The notes below the pieces were generated by a model, which saw only the letters and a list, made by a program, of their open reading frames with translations, did no database searches and had not been told where the DNA came from. Below, one piece after another: positions 33,928 to 41,170 of a stretch of 64,000 bases of DNA. The DNA comes from Mongoliitalea lutea (lineage in GTDB: Bacteria; Bacteroidota; Bacteroidia; Cytophagales; Cyclobacteriaceae). Every line of letters starts with the position of its first letter. The first letter of the stretch is position 1. The position numbers and the translations under genes were made by a program. Where the stretch lies: NCBI RefSeq assembly GCF_014652135.1, contig NZ_BMYF01000021.1, forward strand, positions 1 through 64,000, given 5' to 3'.

Positions 33928-34990
33928 AGGAAATTGGACGTGGACAATCTTAGGCCTGACTAGTTTACTGGTCAGGCATTTTGCAATTAAGTACCCTGAG
34001 AAAACCGAATTGGTTTACTCAAGAACTGTTTTTCCTGGAATTCGCAATATTGTGGATACTACGATATCCCAATTGCCATTTGCTACAGTGTATCTTTTTG
34101 TAGCCTCTATCTTTATTTTTATTGGCATTTTTATTTATTACTTTTTCCAAAAGCAAGGCTGGAAAAATAAATTAGGCTATAGCATTCGCTCGCTGTTTAA
34201 TAGTTTGGGCGCTATCGTATTTTTTTTCCTTGTCCTTTGGGGGTATAACTATCAACGTGTACCGATTTTTCAGCAAGTAAACATTAATCCTATTCCATTG
34301 AATCAGGAGCAATTGGAGGATGAGATGAACTTGACCTTGAGGATTGTCAATAACCTTCGTAATACCATTACCCAAGATACAGTAGCGATTGAAGAAATTC
34401 TTGCGTACGATAGTTTGGAGCGATTGGTAAGAGCCAATATGCGAGAAAATTTATACCTCTTGGGTTTAAATTTTACAGGTGAGCCTCGGACCAAACAATT
34501 TTACCCAGCTGGCTTTATGCGTAGAATGGGCATATTGGGTATCTATTTCCCTTTCACTGGAGAGAGCTACATAGACCCCACTTTACATCCCCTGGAAAAA
34601 CCTTTTACGATTGCGCATGAAATGGCCCATAGCTATGGGGTGACTGATGAGGGAGAGGCTAACTTCATTGCTTGGGTTATTTGCTCCAATTCAGAGGATC
34701 CCTTACTTCAATACTCCGGTCAACTCCGCCTCTTACGGTATCAGATGAATGATTTACTTCGGATGTCCCGGGATCTTTACAGGGATTTTTACCAAGGCTT
34801 GCCCACAGGAATTCGCAACGACCTCTTATCTATTCAAAAAATACAGGAACAGATTAAGCCTTTTAATCTAGAGATCAGCCGGAAGTCCAATGACCTTTTC
34901 CTGAAAACCCAAGGAGTCAAAGCGGGCGTGAATAGCTATCAACAATTGCCGATGTTAGCCTTTGCTTGGAGAAATACCTTAAGAGACTGA
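33920..34990 (+). CDS. DUF3810 family membrane protein with HExxH motif
   Basis: A 356-residue protein starting with GTG at 33920, overlapping the Nfu gene by 8 bp. About three membrane segments lie in the first 115 residues (LGLTSLLVRHFAI, VYLFVASIFIFIGIFIYYFF, IVFFFLVLWG). The large remaining domain has H233-E-M-A-H237 followed by E-A-N (GEANFIAW), the arrangement of a zinc metallopeptidase (gluzincin-like). It is assigned to DUF3810 by recall. Role unknown; protease activity is inferred from the motif only. Confidence 0.8.
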   Translation: MFKGNWTWTILGLTSLLVRHFAIKYPEKTELVYSRTVFPGIRNIVDTTISQLPFATVYLFVASIFIFIGIFIYYFFQKQGWKNKLGYSIRSLFNSLGAIVFFFLVLWGYNYQRVPIFQQVNINPIPLNQEQLEDEMNLTLRIVNNLRNTITQDTVAIEEILAYDSLERLVRANMRENLYLLGLNFTGEPRTKQFYPAGFMRRMGILGIYFPFTGESYIDPTLHPLEKPFTIAHEMAHSYGVTDEGEANFIAWVICSNSEDPLLQYSGQLRLLRYQMNDLLRMSRDLYRDFYQGLPTGIRNDLLSIQKIQEQIKPFNLEISRKSNDLFLKTQGVKAGVNSYQQLPMLAFAWRNTLRD

Positions 34991-35237
34991 TAAAAAAGTC
35001 CACGAATGGTACGATGACGCATTGGGTCTCACGAAAAGGGTTCACGCAGAGGCGCAAAGGCGCAAAAATATTGGATTAAGCCCAAATCTAAACTTTACCT
35101 TCTAAAATCTGAAATAAAAAAGTCCACAGATGTCACAGATTTACACAGATTAAGGAGTTGAGAGAAATTTTGGGGGATAGTTTATTTACAATGGCAGGAT
35201 TGATCATTTAATTTACTCGCATGGCTCGGGGAATGGG

Positions 35238-35279
35238 ATTTCATCCTTCCTCCTTCCTCCTTTCATACTTCCCTCATTT
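35238..35279. repeat. Heptamer-phased array (CCTTCCT type)
   Basis: Six 7-bp units in phase (ATTTCAT, CCTTCCT, CCTTCCT, CCTTTCA, TACTTCC, CTCATTT), ending 16 bp before the prfC -7 element. Confidence 0.6.
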
Positions 35280-35294
35280 CTCGGAAATTTACCG

Positions 35295-35302
35295 TACCTT
35301 TG
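35295..35302 (+). promoter_or_regulatory. prfC promoter -7 element
   Basis: TACCTTTG followed by CAAACTG, a good TAnnTTTG match 31 nt before the prfC start. No TTTG -33 box at the usual distance. Confidence 0.65.
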
Positions 35303-35333
35303 CAAACTGAAAAAAACTGAATCAGGAATTTAG

Positions 35334-36914
35334 ATGAGTTTGACTACCGAAATACAGAAGCGCAGAACCTTTGCTATCATTGCTCACCCGGATGCGGGAA
35401 AAACTACCTTGACTGAAAAACTTCTGCTTTTTGGTGGAGCTATTCAGACGGCGGGTGCCGTAAAATCCAACAAGATCGACGTAGCTACCAAATCTGACTG
35501 GATGGAAATAGAGAAGCAGCGGGGGATTTCTGTTGCTACCTCTGTCATGGGTTTCGAATATAAAGGCGTAAAAATCAATTTGTTGGACACTCCTGGGCAC
35601 CAGGATTTTGCGGAAGATACCTACCGTACATTGACAGCGGTGGATTCGGTAATCATGGTGATCGATTGTGTGAAAGGGGTAGAGATCCAGACAGAGAAAT
35701 TGATGGAAGTGTGCCGGATGCGAAATACACCGGTTATCTGTTTTATCAATAAATTAGACCGGGAGGGCAGAGACCCATATGAGTTGCTCGATGAGGTAGA
35801 GGAAAAATTGAATATTCAAGTTCGTCCGCTATCCTGGCCTATAGGAATGGGTAAAAGCTTTAAGGGTGTTTACAATTTGTTTGACAAAAAACTAAACCTG
35901 TTTACTCCAAGTCAGCGAAAACTTTCAGATGACAGAACTGTCATTGAAAATTTGGATGATGCTGAACTAGATACACTTATCGGTCAGAATCCTGCCAATC
36001 AATTGAGAGAAGATGTGGAATTGATTGAGGGTGTGTATCCTGATTTTGATGTAAAGGAATACTTGGAAGGTAGAGTAGCACCTGTGTTTTTTGGTTCTGC
36101 GGTGAATAATTTCGGAGTCAATGAAATGCTGGATACGTTCATCAATATTGCCCCTGCACCGAAAAGCAGGAATGCTGAGGAGCGGGAAGTACTACCAGAA
36201 GAGTCCAAGTTTTCTGGGTTTGTATTTAAAATCCATGCCAACATGGATCCTAACCATAGAAACAGAATTGCCTTTTTGAGAATTTGTTCCGGTAAATTTG
36301 AGCGAAACAAGCCTTATAACCATGTTCGAGGTCCCAAGCCTTTGCGTTTCTCCAATGTAACGCAATTTATGGCGCAGGATAGGGAAATCGTAGACGAAGC
36401 ATTCCCCGGAGATATCATTGGCTTGTACGATACGGGGAATTTGAAAATCGGGGATGCACTGACGGAGGGAGAAAACCTGACTTTCAAAGGAATTCCTAGC
36501 TTTTCTCCGGAGATTTTCAAGGAGGTCATCAATAAAGATGCCATGAAAACCAAACAATTGGAAAAAGGTCTGAAGCAGTTGATGGAGGAGGGAGTTGCCC
36601 AGTATTTTACCTATGAAATGGGTAACCGTAAAGTGGTAGGAACCGTTGGTCAATTGCAATTTGAAGTAATTCAGTTTCGACTGAAGCATGAATACAATGC
36701 CTCTGTGGAGTTTGCTCCTATGAATCTGTACAAAGCTTGCTGGATCAGCAGTAAGGATAAAAAACAATTGGATGAGTTTGTTCGCTCTAAGAGTAGACAC
36801 ATTGCCAGAGATAAGGACGATAAATTAGTCTTTATGGCCGAGTCGAGAGCTTGGTTGCAAATGGTGCAGGACAACTATCCTGAAATTGAATTTCATTTCA
36901 CCTCGGAATATTAA
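35334..36914 (+). CDS. prfC: Peptide chain release factor 3
   Basis: A 526-residue translational GTPase that recycles RF1/RF2 from the ribosome. G1 AHPDAGKTT (residues 17-25), switch region [16 protein letters not shown]3 DTPGHQDF near 84, G4 [10 protein letters not shown] near 141. The RF3-specific C-terminal domain follows ([26 protein letters not shown] at the end). Length equals E. coli RF3. It overlaps nothing and is followed 4 bp later by an RluA-type gene. Confidence 0.97.
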   Translation: MSLTTEIQKRRTFAIIAHPDAGKTTLTEKLLLFGGAIQTAGAVKSNKIDVATKSDWMEIEKQRGISVATSVMGFEYKGVKINLLDTPGHQDFAEDTYRTLTAVDSVIMVIDCVKGVEIQTEKLMEVCRMRNTPVICFINKLDREGRDPYELLDEVEEKLNIQVRPLSWPIGMGKSFKGVYNLFDKKLNLFTPSQRKLSDDRTVIENLDDAELDTLIGQNPANQLREDVELIEGVYPDFDVKEYLEGRVAPVFFGSAVNNFGVNEMLDTFINIAPAPKSRNAEEREVLPEESKFSGFVFKIHANMDPNHRNRIAFLRICSGKFERNKPYNHVRGPKPLRFSNVTQFMAQDREIVDEAFPGDIIGLYDTGNLKIGDALTEGENLTFKGIPSFSPEIFKEVINKDAMKTKQLEKGLKQLMEEGVAQYFTYEMGNRKVVGTVGQLQFEVIQFRLKHEYNASVEFAPMNLYKACWISSKDKKQLDEFVRSKSRHIARDKDDKLVFMAESRAWLQMVQDNYPEIEFHFTSEY

Positions 36915-36918
36915 GTCC

Positions 36919-37653
36919 ATGAAAAAGAAACCATTCTCCGTAGTCTATGAAGATAATCACCTGTTGGTGGTCAACAAAGCTGCGGGTATCCTTGTCCAAG
37001 GAGATAAAACAAAAGACAAAACCCTTACGGATTACTGTAAGGAGTATATAGCTCAGAAATATGACAAGCCAGGGGCAGTATTCTTACACCCCGTGCACCG
37101 CTTGGATAGACCGGTGAGTGGTTTGGTGGTATTTGCCCGTACTTCCAAAGGCTTAGAGCGCATGATGGAATTATTCCGCAAGCGCGATATTCATAAGGTG
37201 TATTGGGCGGTGGTCAAAAATAAGCCAAAAGAGGAGTCAGGAAAATTAACACATTACTTGGTAAAAGATGAGCAGAAAAACTTTGTAAAGGCATATACCA
37301 AAGAGGTTCCTGGTTCACAAAAAGCCGAGTTGAATTACAAAACCGTTGGCAAGCTGAATGATCATTGGCTCTTAGAGGTGCGCCCGGTATCGGGTAGGCC
37401 ACATCAGATTCGCGTTCAATTGGCTTCCATGGATTGTCCGATCAGAGGGGATATCAAATATGGTTTCCATAAGCCAAATGCGGATGCCAATATCAACTTG
37501 CATGCCTTCCATTTGGTCTTTGTCCATCCGATCAAAAAAGAAAAGGTCTATCTACGTGCCGCTTTACCGGAAGAAGCTTTCTGGGAGCAATACTTAGAAT
37601 TTGAACCAGTCAAAGCAAAAGATCAGCATGTAGCGAATACATTTAGTGGATGA
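36919..37653 (+). CDS. RluA-family 23S rRNA/tRNA pseudouridine synthase
   Basis: A 244-residue enzyme using the ATG at 36919 (MKKKPFSVVYEDNHLL); an earlier in-frame ATG lies inside prfC. The catalytic block HRLDRPVSGLVVFART has D63, followed by YWAVV and the RPVSGRPHQIRVQLA region near 155, as in RluA/RluC/RluD. It lacks the N-terminal S4 domain. It isomerises uridine in structured RNA; target site not predictable. It is 4 bp from prfC and probably co-transcribed. Confidence 0.92.
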   Translation: MKKKPFSVVYEDNHLLVVNKAAGILVQGDKTKDKTLTDYCKEYIAQKYDKPGAVFLHPVHRLDRPVSGLVVFARTSKGLERMMELFRKRDIHKVYWAVVKNKPKEESGKLTHYLVKDEQKNFVKAYTKEVPGSQKAELNYKTVGKLNDHWLLEVRPVSGRPHQIRVQLASMDCPIRGDIKYGFHKPNADANINLHAFHLVFVHPIKKEKVYLRAALPEEAFWEQYLEFEPVKAKDQHVANTFSG

Positions 37654-37656
37654 TGG

Positions 37657-37803
37657 GAGTGAACAGTGAGCGGTGAACAGTGAGCGGTGAACAGTGAGTA
37701 CTGACAGTGACGAAGTGAGCAGTTGGCAGTGGGAAATTGAATGGATGAAGGAGGAGTGTTGAAGAATTTAGAATGAGGAATGAATAATGAGGAATGGAAG
37801 GGG
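37657..37803. repeat. Heptamer-phased array, ~21 units
   Basis: It begins with CAGTGAG/CGGTGAA-type units, passes through a less regular stretch, and continues as AGGAATG/TAGAATG-type units in the same 7-bp frame. It is the longest phased run in the window; the middle third is degenerate. Confidence 0.7.
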
Positions 37804-37852
37804 TGTGGAATACGGTTTAGTGTGGCAATAGTGATTGGTTGATGAGTTGGAG

Positions 37853-37887
37853 GTCCTCGGTCCACTGTCGACTGTCCACGGCACGAT
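37853..37887. repeat. Short GTCCACT heptamer array
   Basis: GTCCTCG, GTCCACT, GTCGACT, GTCCACG and GCACGAT in one phase. Confidence 0.65.
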
Positions 37888-38023
37888 TGTGATTGAAATA
37901 TGATTATTCTTTTTTATTTCCTGAATCCCTACTTGGTACATGTGAGTGATTAGTAATTAGGTGTCCACAGCAGTGACATTAAAGTGCTAAAAAAGGATAA
38001 ATGCAAGTTTCAACCGCGCTGCA

Positions 38024-38079
38024 AGTCTTGATTCTTGGTTCTTGTTTCTTGCTTCTAATCTCTCGCATCTCGCTTCTAA
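38024..38079. repeat. Heptamer-phased array (ATTCTTG type), 8 units
   Basis: AGTCTTG, ATTCTTG, GTTCTTG, TTTCTTG, CTTCTAA, TCTCTCG, CATCTCG, CTTCTAA in phase, ending 11 bp before the phosphatase start codon. Close relatives are at 40201-40263 and, inverted, 42739-42794. Confidence 0.85.
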
Positions 38080-38090
38080 AAAAAATACTT

Positions 38091-38612
38091 ATGAAAAAAC
38101 AATTCGGATTTTACACAGCAATAGTTTTCTTAGCAGTACTCCTTCTATGGTCTTGTGGGGCGAAGCAGGAACCGAAGACCATCTATGTGGTGAGGCATGC
38201 AGAAAAATTATTGACTGGGGATGATCCATATTTGAGTGTGGCGGGGACTGTGCGATCCAAGAAGTTGGCAGAGATTCTTTCCGATAAACAAATTGAACAT
38301 GTGTTCAGCACCGATTTTATACGTACAAGAGCGACTGCTCAGCCGTTGATTGAAAAAATCCCCGGCTTGACCTTGGAGATTTATGAAGTCCGTAAGCATG
38401 ATGATCTTGTGAAGGAATTAAGGAAGCGTAAAGGGAATATGTTGGTGGTCGGCCATAGCAATACCATTCACCATGTTGTCAATTACTTTGTTCAAAATGG
38501 GGAGCAATACTCTGAATTAGAAGATTTAGAATATGGGTATATTTTTGAAATTACTCTTGAAAAGGATGGTTCGAGTACAGTACTCAGAAGAGATTACAGG
38601 GAGTTTAATTAG
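38091..38612 (+). CDS. Histidine phosphatase family lipoprotein (SixA/phosphoglycerate mutase-like)
   Basis: A 173-residue protein from the ATG at 38091. An in-frame ATG at 38001 was rejected because codons 8-27 of that longer frame are simply the 7-bp repeat array. Residues 1-22 give a signal with lipobox LLLWSC (C22). The branch-1 histidine phosphatase motif is VVRHAEK with R35-H36; a second active-site histidine lies in VVGHSNT near 123. Family members dephosphorylate small molecules or phosphohistidine. Anchored in the envelope; substrate unknown. Confidence 0.85.
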   Translation: MKKQFGFYTAIVFLAVLLLWSCGAKQEPKTIYVVRHAEKLLTGDDPYLSVAGTVRSKKLAEILSDKQIEHVFSTDFIRTRATAQPLIEKIPGLTLEIYEVRKHDDLVKELRKRKGNMLVVGHSNTIHHVVNYFVQNGEQYSELEDLEYGYIFEITLEKDGSSTVLRRDYREFN

Positions 38613-38686
38613 TGAGCAGTGAATAAGTGGGTAGTGAGCAATGGGGAGTGATTAGTGATTGGTTGATTAAGTGATTAGTAGAGGGA

Positions 38687-38716
38687 AGTCGACGGTCAAC
38701 AGTCGACGGTCAACGG
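38687..38716. repeat. Heptamer-phased array (AGTCGAC/GGTCAAC)
   Basis: AGTCGAC and GGTCAAC alternate twice, four units in phase. An irregular AGTGATT-type array precedes it (about 38612-38680). Confidence 0.75.
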
Positions 38717-38764
38717 TTTCGTAAGTCGTAGACTAGCTATTCGTGTTTTTACTCCGGGACTCCC

Positions 38765-38795
38765 TACTTGGTACTTTGTACCTGGTACTTGGTAC
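38765..38795. repeat. Heptamer-phased array (TACTTGG type)
   Basis: TACTTGG, TACTTTG, TACCTGG, TACTTGG in phase; same motif as 11322-11345. Confidence 0.75.
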
Positions 38796-38990
38796 ATCTA
38801 CAGTACTTGGCGGCTGAGCGGAGTCGAAGCCAGTAGTATGGGAATGTGGAAAATGTGAAATGAAGAATTTTGAATGATTTGTGGGATTCTACAGAATAGC
38901 GACGGTGGAACTAGTGGAAAGTGATCAGTTGACAATGAACAGCTGCAGTTGGAAGTGAGCAGTGTAGGTGCAGGGTGCTTTTTATTTGTT

Positions 38991-39046
38991 TTCCATTCCA
39001 CATTCCACATTGCACATTCAAAATTCCTCACTGCTCACTCTTCACT
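38991..39046. repeat. Heptamer-phased array, 8 units, motif switching
   Basis: TTCCATT, CCACATT (twice), GCACATT, CAAAATT, then CCTCACT, GCTCACT, CTTCACT, all in one phase. As at 25051-25148, the motif changes but the frame does not. Confidence 0.8.
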
Positions 39047-39090
39047 GTCTTTCGTATCGAGCGAATTATCATGCTATAATCCATTTAACA

Positions 39091-39137
39091 GCTCCATCGG
39101 AGCGGCAGGCATTTTAGCAACGGGTTTCAACCCGTTG
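39091..39137 (-). repeat. Two-hairpin intergenic module, copy 2
   Basis: 13-nt hairpin GCTCC-ATC-GGAGC (39091-39103), 14-nt linker, 20-nt hairpin with stem CAACGGG/CCCGTTG (39118-39137). A lone 13-nt hairpin GTGTC-GTA-GACAC follows at 39163-39175. Confidence 0.82.
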
Positions 39138-39208
39138 ATTCGAAATCATAAGCTAAGGCGAAGTGTCGTAGACACGATTGACATGAGCTAAAGGCTTTTA
39201 TGTCGGCC

Positions 39209-39221
39209 GTCCCTATGGGAC
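39209..39221. repeat. Isolated 13-nt hairpin (partial module)
   Basis: GTCCC-TAT-GGGAC, the same 5-3-5 geometry as hairpin A of the module and preceded by a linker-like 14-mer, but without an intact 20-nt hairpin. Confidence 0.6.
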
Positions 39222-39247
39222 TTTGGTGGTATCAACTAAATTTTAAT

Positions 39248-39294
39248 CCGAGGGTTGAAACCCTCGGCTAATATGTTGGTCGTCTCTATGAGAC
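39248..39294 (+). repeat. Two-hairpin intergenic module, copy 3
   Basis: 20-nt hairpin CCGAGGG-TTGAAA-CCCTCGG (39248-39267), 14-nt linker, 13-nt hairpin GTCTC-TAT-GAGAC (39282-39294). Both stem sequences differ from the other copies while pairing is kept. Confidence 0.82.
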
Positions 39295-39300
39295 TACTTG

Positions 39301-39531
39301 GGGAATCAGTACAGAAGAAAAAGCTGCTTTCAAGCATTCGGTTTCCGAAAAGATAGCTCTACGATCCTAACGGGATCATATGCTTATAGCACAAAATCAA
39401 CCAAGGCCAAGGTGCGACCCCGAAAGGGGTCGAATAGGGCTACTATTCAATTGGTATCTATAAACATGTGACCTCTTCGAGGTCGGGCTTTTCAGTGCTT
39501 ATAACACCTAACAATCTTCGAAAAAATTCTA
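39301..39531 (+). repeat. ~230-bp direct repeat, copy A (contains three-hairpin element copy 3)
   Basis: It starts GGGAATCAGTACAGAAG and ends near ACAATCTTCGA. The ~122-nt three-hairpin element is at 39363-39484: GATCCT-AAC-GGGATC; GACCCC-GAAA-GGGGTC; GACCTC-TTC-GAGGTC. Only scattered differences from copy B at 39822-40051. Confidence 0.85.
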
Positions 39532-39758
39532 AATTTTCGTTTCTTGGGTCTTGATACTTACCTAATCGCAACCAATTCCTCATTCTATATTTCCCTCGTT
39601 TCACACTTTATGCGTCTTGGGACTTGATTCTTATTAGATGGATAAATCTCAATCCTTACAGTTTTCAAAGATATATTCCGATGATTTGGTGTATTTGCTG
39701 ACGTTCCATGGTAGTGGGTTAAAACCCAACTAAATGATTCAGGAGATGCTCATGTATT

Positions 39759-39776
39759 CCCGGGTTAAAACCCGGG
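39759..39776. repeat. GGGTT/AACCC hairpins
   Basis: CCCGGG-TTAAAA-CCCGGG at 39759-39776, with a similar GTGGGTTAAAACCCAAC at 39714-39730. They resemble the 20-nt hairpin of the module but lack the 13-nt partner. Confidence 0.6.
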
Positions 39777-39821
39777 GCAATTCATGGAGTTAACTTATAA
39801 ATTCTTAATTGAGTCTACTAA

Positions 39822-40051
39822 GGGAATCAGTACAGAAGAAAAAGCTGCTTTCAAGCATTCGGTTTCCCAAAAGAAAGCTCTACGATCCCAACAGGATCAT
39901 ATGTTTATAGCACAAAATCAACCAAGACCAAGGTGCGACCCCGAAAGGGGTCGAATAGGGCTACTATTCAATTGGTATCTATAAACATGTGACCTCTTCG
40001 AGGTCGGGCTTCTCAGTGCTTATAACACCTAACAATCTTCGACAAATTCTA
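39822..40051 (+). repeat. ~230-bp direct repeat, copy B (contains three-hairpin element copy 4)
   Basis: Near-identical to 39301-39531. The three-hairpin element is at 39884-40005 (hairpin 1 with a single mismatch, AGGATC; hairpins 2 and 3 identical to copy A). Confidence 0.85.
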
Positions 40052-40200
40052 GACATATCATTCTTCTTCCTGAATGCTACAGGAAATACAATTATTGATT
40101 AATATGCCCCGAAAACTTGAATTAGTTAAAAACTGTTTCTACTCTTATTTCCACTTTATTTCTACCTAATTTCAAAAAGACAAGCCTCCTTCTTACACCA

Positions 40201-40263
40201 AGTCTTGATTCTTGTTTCTTGGCTCTTGCCTCTAATATCTAGTCTCTCGCTTCTCGCCTCCTG
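40201..40263. repeat. Heptamer-phased array (ATTCTTG type), 9 units
   Basis: AGTCTTG, ATTCTTG, TTTCTTG, GCTCTTG, CCTCTAA, TATCTAG, TCTCTCG, CTTCTCG, CCTCCTG in phase, nearly the same series as 38024-38079. Confidence 0.85.
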
Positions 40264-40282
40264 CTTGCAGCAGGCAAGTCTC

Positions 40283-41044
40283 CTAAACAACCCTCACTTC
40301 AATCCCCATGGCTTCCATTTTTTCGCGGTAAAGTTCGGGAATGCCTGCGTCAGTGATGATGATGTCGATATCTTCTAAGTTGCAGATTTTCCCAAAACCT
40401 CTTTTGCCAAACTTGCTGGAGTCAACGAGCAGGATGATTTTTTGCACACCCTTCATCATCTGAGAATTAAGGTGGGCTTCCATCATATGGGAAGTCGTCA
40501 ACCCATCTTCCAAACTCACACCGTCTGCGCTAAAAAATAACTTTGAACAGGCAAATTGCTTGAGCATTTCTTCTGCATAGTGGCCTACTACCGAACTACT
40601 GGTTTTCCTTACTACTCCACCTAATTGAACTACCTCCACTTCAGAAGCATCTATCAATGCTAAAGTCACATTCATGGCGGCAGTGAGTACGGTCAGCTTT
40701 TTATTTTTGGGAATGGATTGCGCAAATGCTACTACTGTGGTGCCCGAACCGATGATGATGGCATCATCTTCATCTACCAAACTAGCAGCTATTTGAGCAA
40801 TTTTCAATTTCTCCTCTACTCGAACCAATTTTTTCTCATTGACAGAACGATCATTGACATAGGGAGATACTGGAGTAGCAGAACCATGGGATCGATATAA
40901 TAGACCTTTATCCTCCAAGAGCTTTAAATCTTTTCGGATAGTAACCACAGTAACATCCAGCTCTTTACTCAAATCTGTTACGTTGACGAAACCATTTTTC
41001 GCTAATTCGTCTAAAATATGCTTATGTCGTTCTGCTATGGTCAT
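40283..41044 (-). CDS. glpR: DeoR-family transcriptional repressor, probable glycerol regulator
   Basis: A 253-residue cytosolic regulator. The N-terminal winged HTH (residues 5-57) has the DeoR signature VTDLSKELDVTVVTIRKDLKLLEDKG. The sugar-phosphate-binding DeoR sensor domain has IIGSGTTVVAFAQ near 97, QLGGVVRK near 138, FFSADGVSLEDGLTT near 168 and VDSSKFGKRGF near 205. It is divergent from glpD, with glpK-glpF 2 kb away, so it very likely represses glycerol-3-phosphate catabolism and responds to glycerol-3-phosphate (inference from context). Confidence 0.88.
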   Translation of the reverse strand: MTIAERHKHILDELAKNGFVNVTDLSKELDVTVVTIRKDLKLLEDKGLLYRSHGSATPVSPYVNDRSVNEKKLVRVEEKLKIAQIAASLVDEDDAIIIGSGTTVVAFAQSIPKNKKLTVLTAAMNVTLALIDASEVEVVQLGGVVRKTSSSVVGHYAEEMLKQFACSKLFFSADGVSLEDGLTTSHMMEAHLNSQMMKGVQKIILLVDSSKFGKRGFGKICNLEDIDIIITDAGIPELYREKMEAMGIEVRVV

Positions 41045-41116
41045 TTATCTTGATTTTGCCCTTAAAAGTACCCAAAAACGGACATAAAAGAAAGCCTAAA
41101 AAATTTAAATATTTCA

Positions 41117-41136
41117 TTTTGTTTCTTTTTGTTTCT
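41117..41136. promoter_or_regulatory. Candidate GlpR operator (10-bp tandem direct repeat)
   Basis: TTTTGTTTCT occurs twice back to back (41117-41126, 41127-41136) in the 126-bp glpR-glpD intergenic region. One repeat per helical turn and the TTTGTTTC core fit operators of DeoR-type repressors. It lies about 35 bp before the glpD start and should control both genes. Confidence 0.55.
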
Positions 41137-41170
41137 TTTTTTGATATTTTTGAACAAATGATTACTAAAA

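Larger units (their letters stand above)
34991..35333. other. Spacer upstream of prfC with 8-9-bp repeats
   Basis: No gene. It includes a GCAAAGGC-like repeat (about 35040-35070), a CACAGATGT/CACAGATTT-like 9-bp repeat (about 35125-35153), a heptamer array (35238-35279) and the prfC promoter. Confidence 0.65.
37654..38090. other. Spacer filled with heptamer-phased arrays
   Basis: No gene. Three heptamer arrays (37657-37803, 37853-37887, 38024-38079) occupy over half of it. The promoter of the downstream phosphatase was not recognised. Confidence 0.75.
38613..40282. other. 1.67-kb intergenic repeat cluster
   Basis: No credible gene. It is a mosaic of heptamer arrays (near 38612-38680, 38687-38716, 38765-38795, 38991-39046, 40201-40263), two-hairpin modules (39091-39137, 39248-39294), isolated 13-nt hairpins, a pair of near-identical ~230-bp direct repeats (39301-39531 and 39822-40051) each with a ~122-nt three-hairpin element, and GGGTT/AACCC-stem hairpins (39714-39730, 39759-39776). 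Confidence 0.8.

Noticed and set aside
37623-37865. 80-codon minus-strand ORF
   Set aside because: Translation of heptamer repeat DNA (low-complexity H/S/F/P).
38001-38090. Upstream in-frame start of the histidine phosphatase
   Set aside because: Codons 8-27 are the 7-bp repeat array; the lipoprotein signal begins at the ATG at 38091.
39784-39984. 66-codon plus-strand ORF (MELTYKFL start) in the repeat cluster
   Set aside because: It runs through a direct repeat and a structured hairpin element; the second half is translated hairpin sequence, and the other repeat copy lacks the same start.
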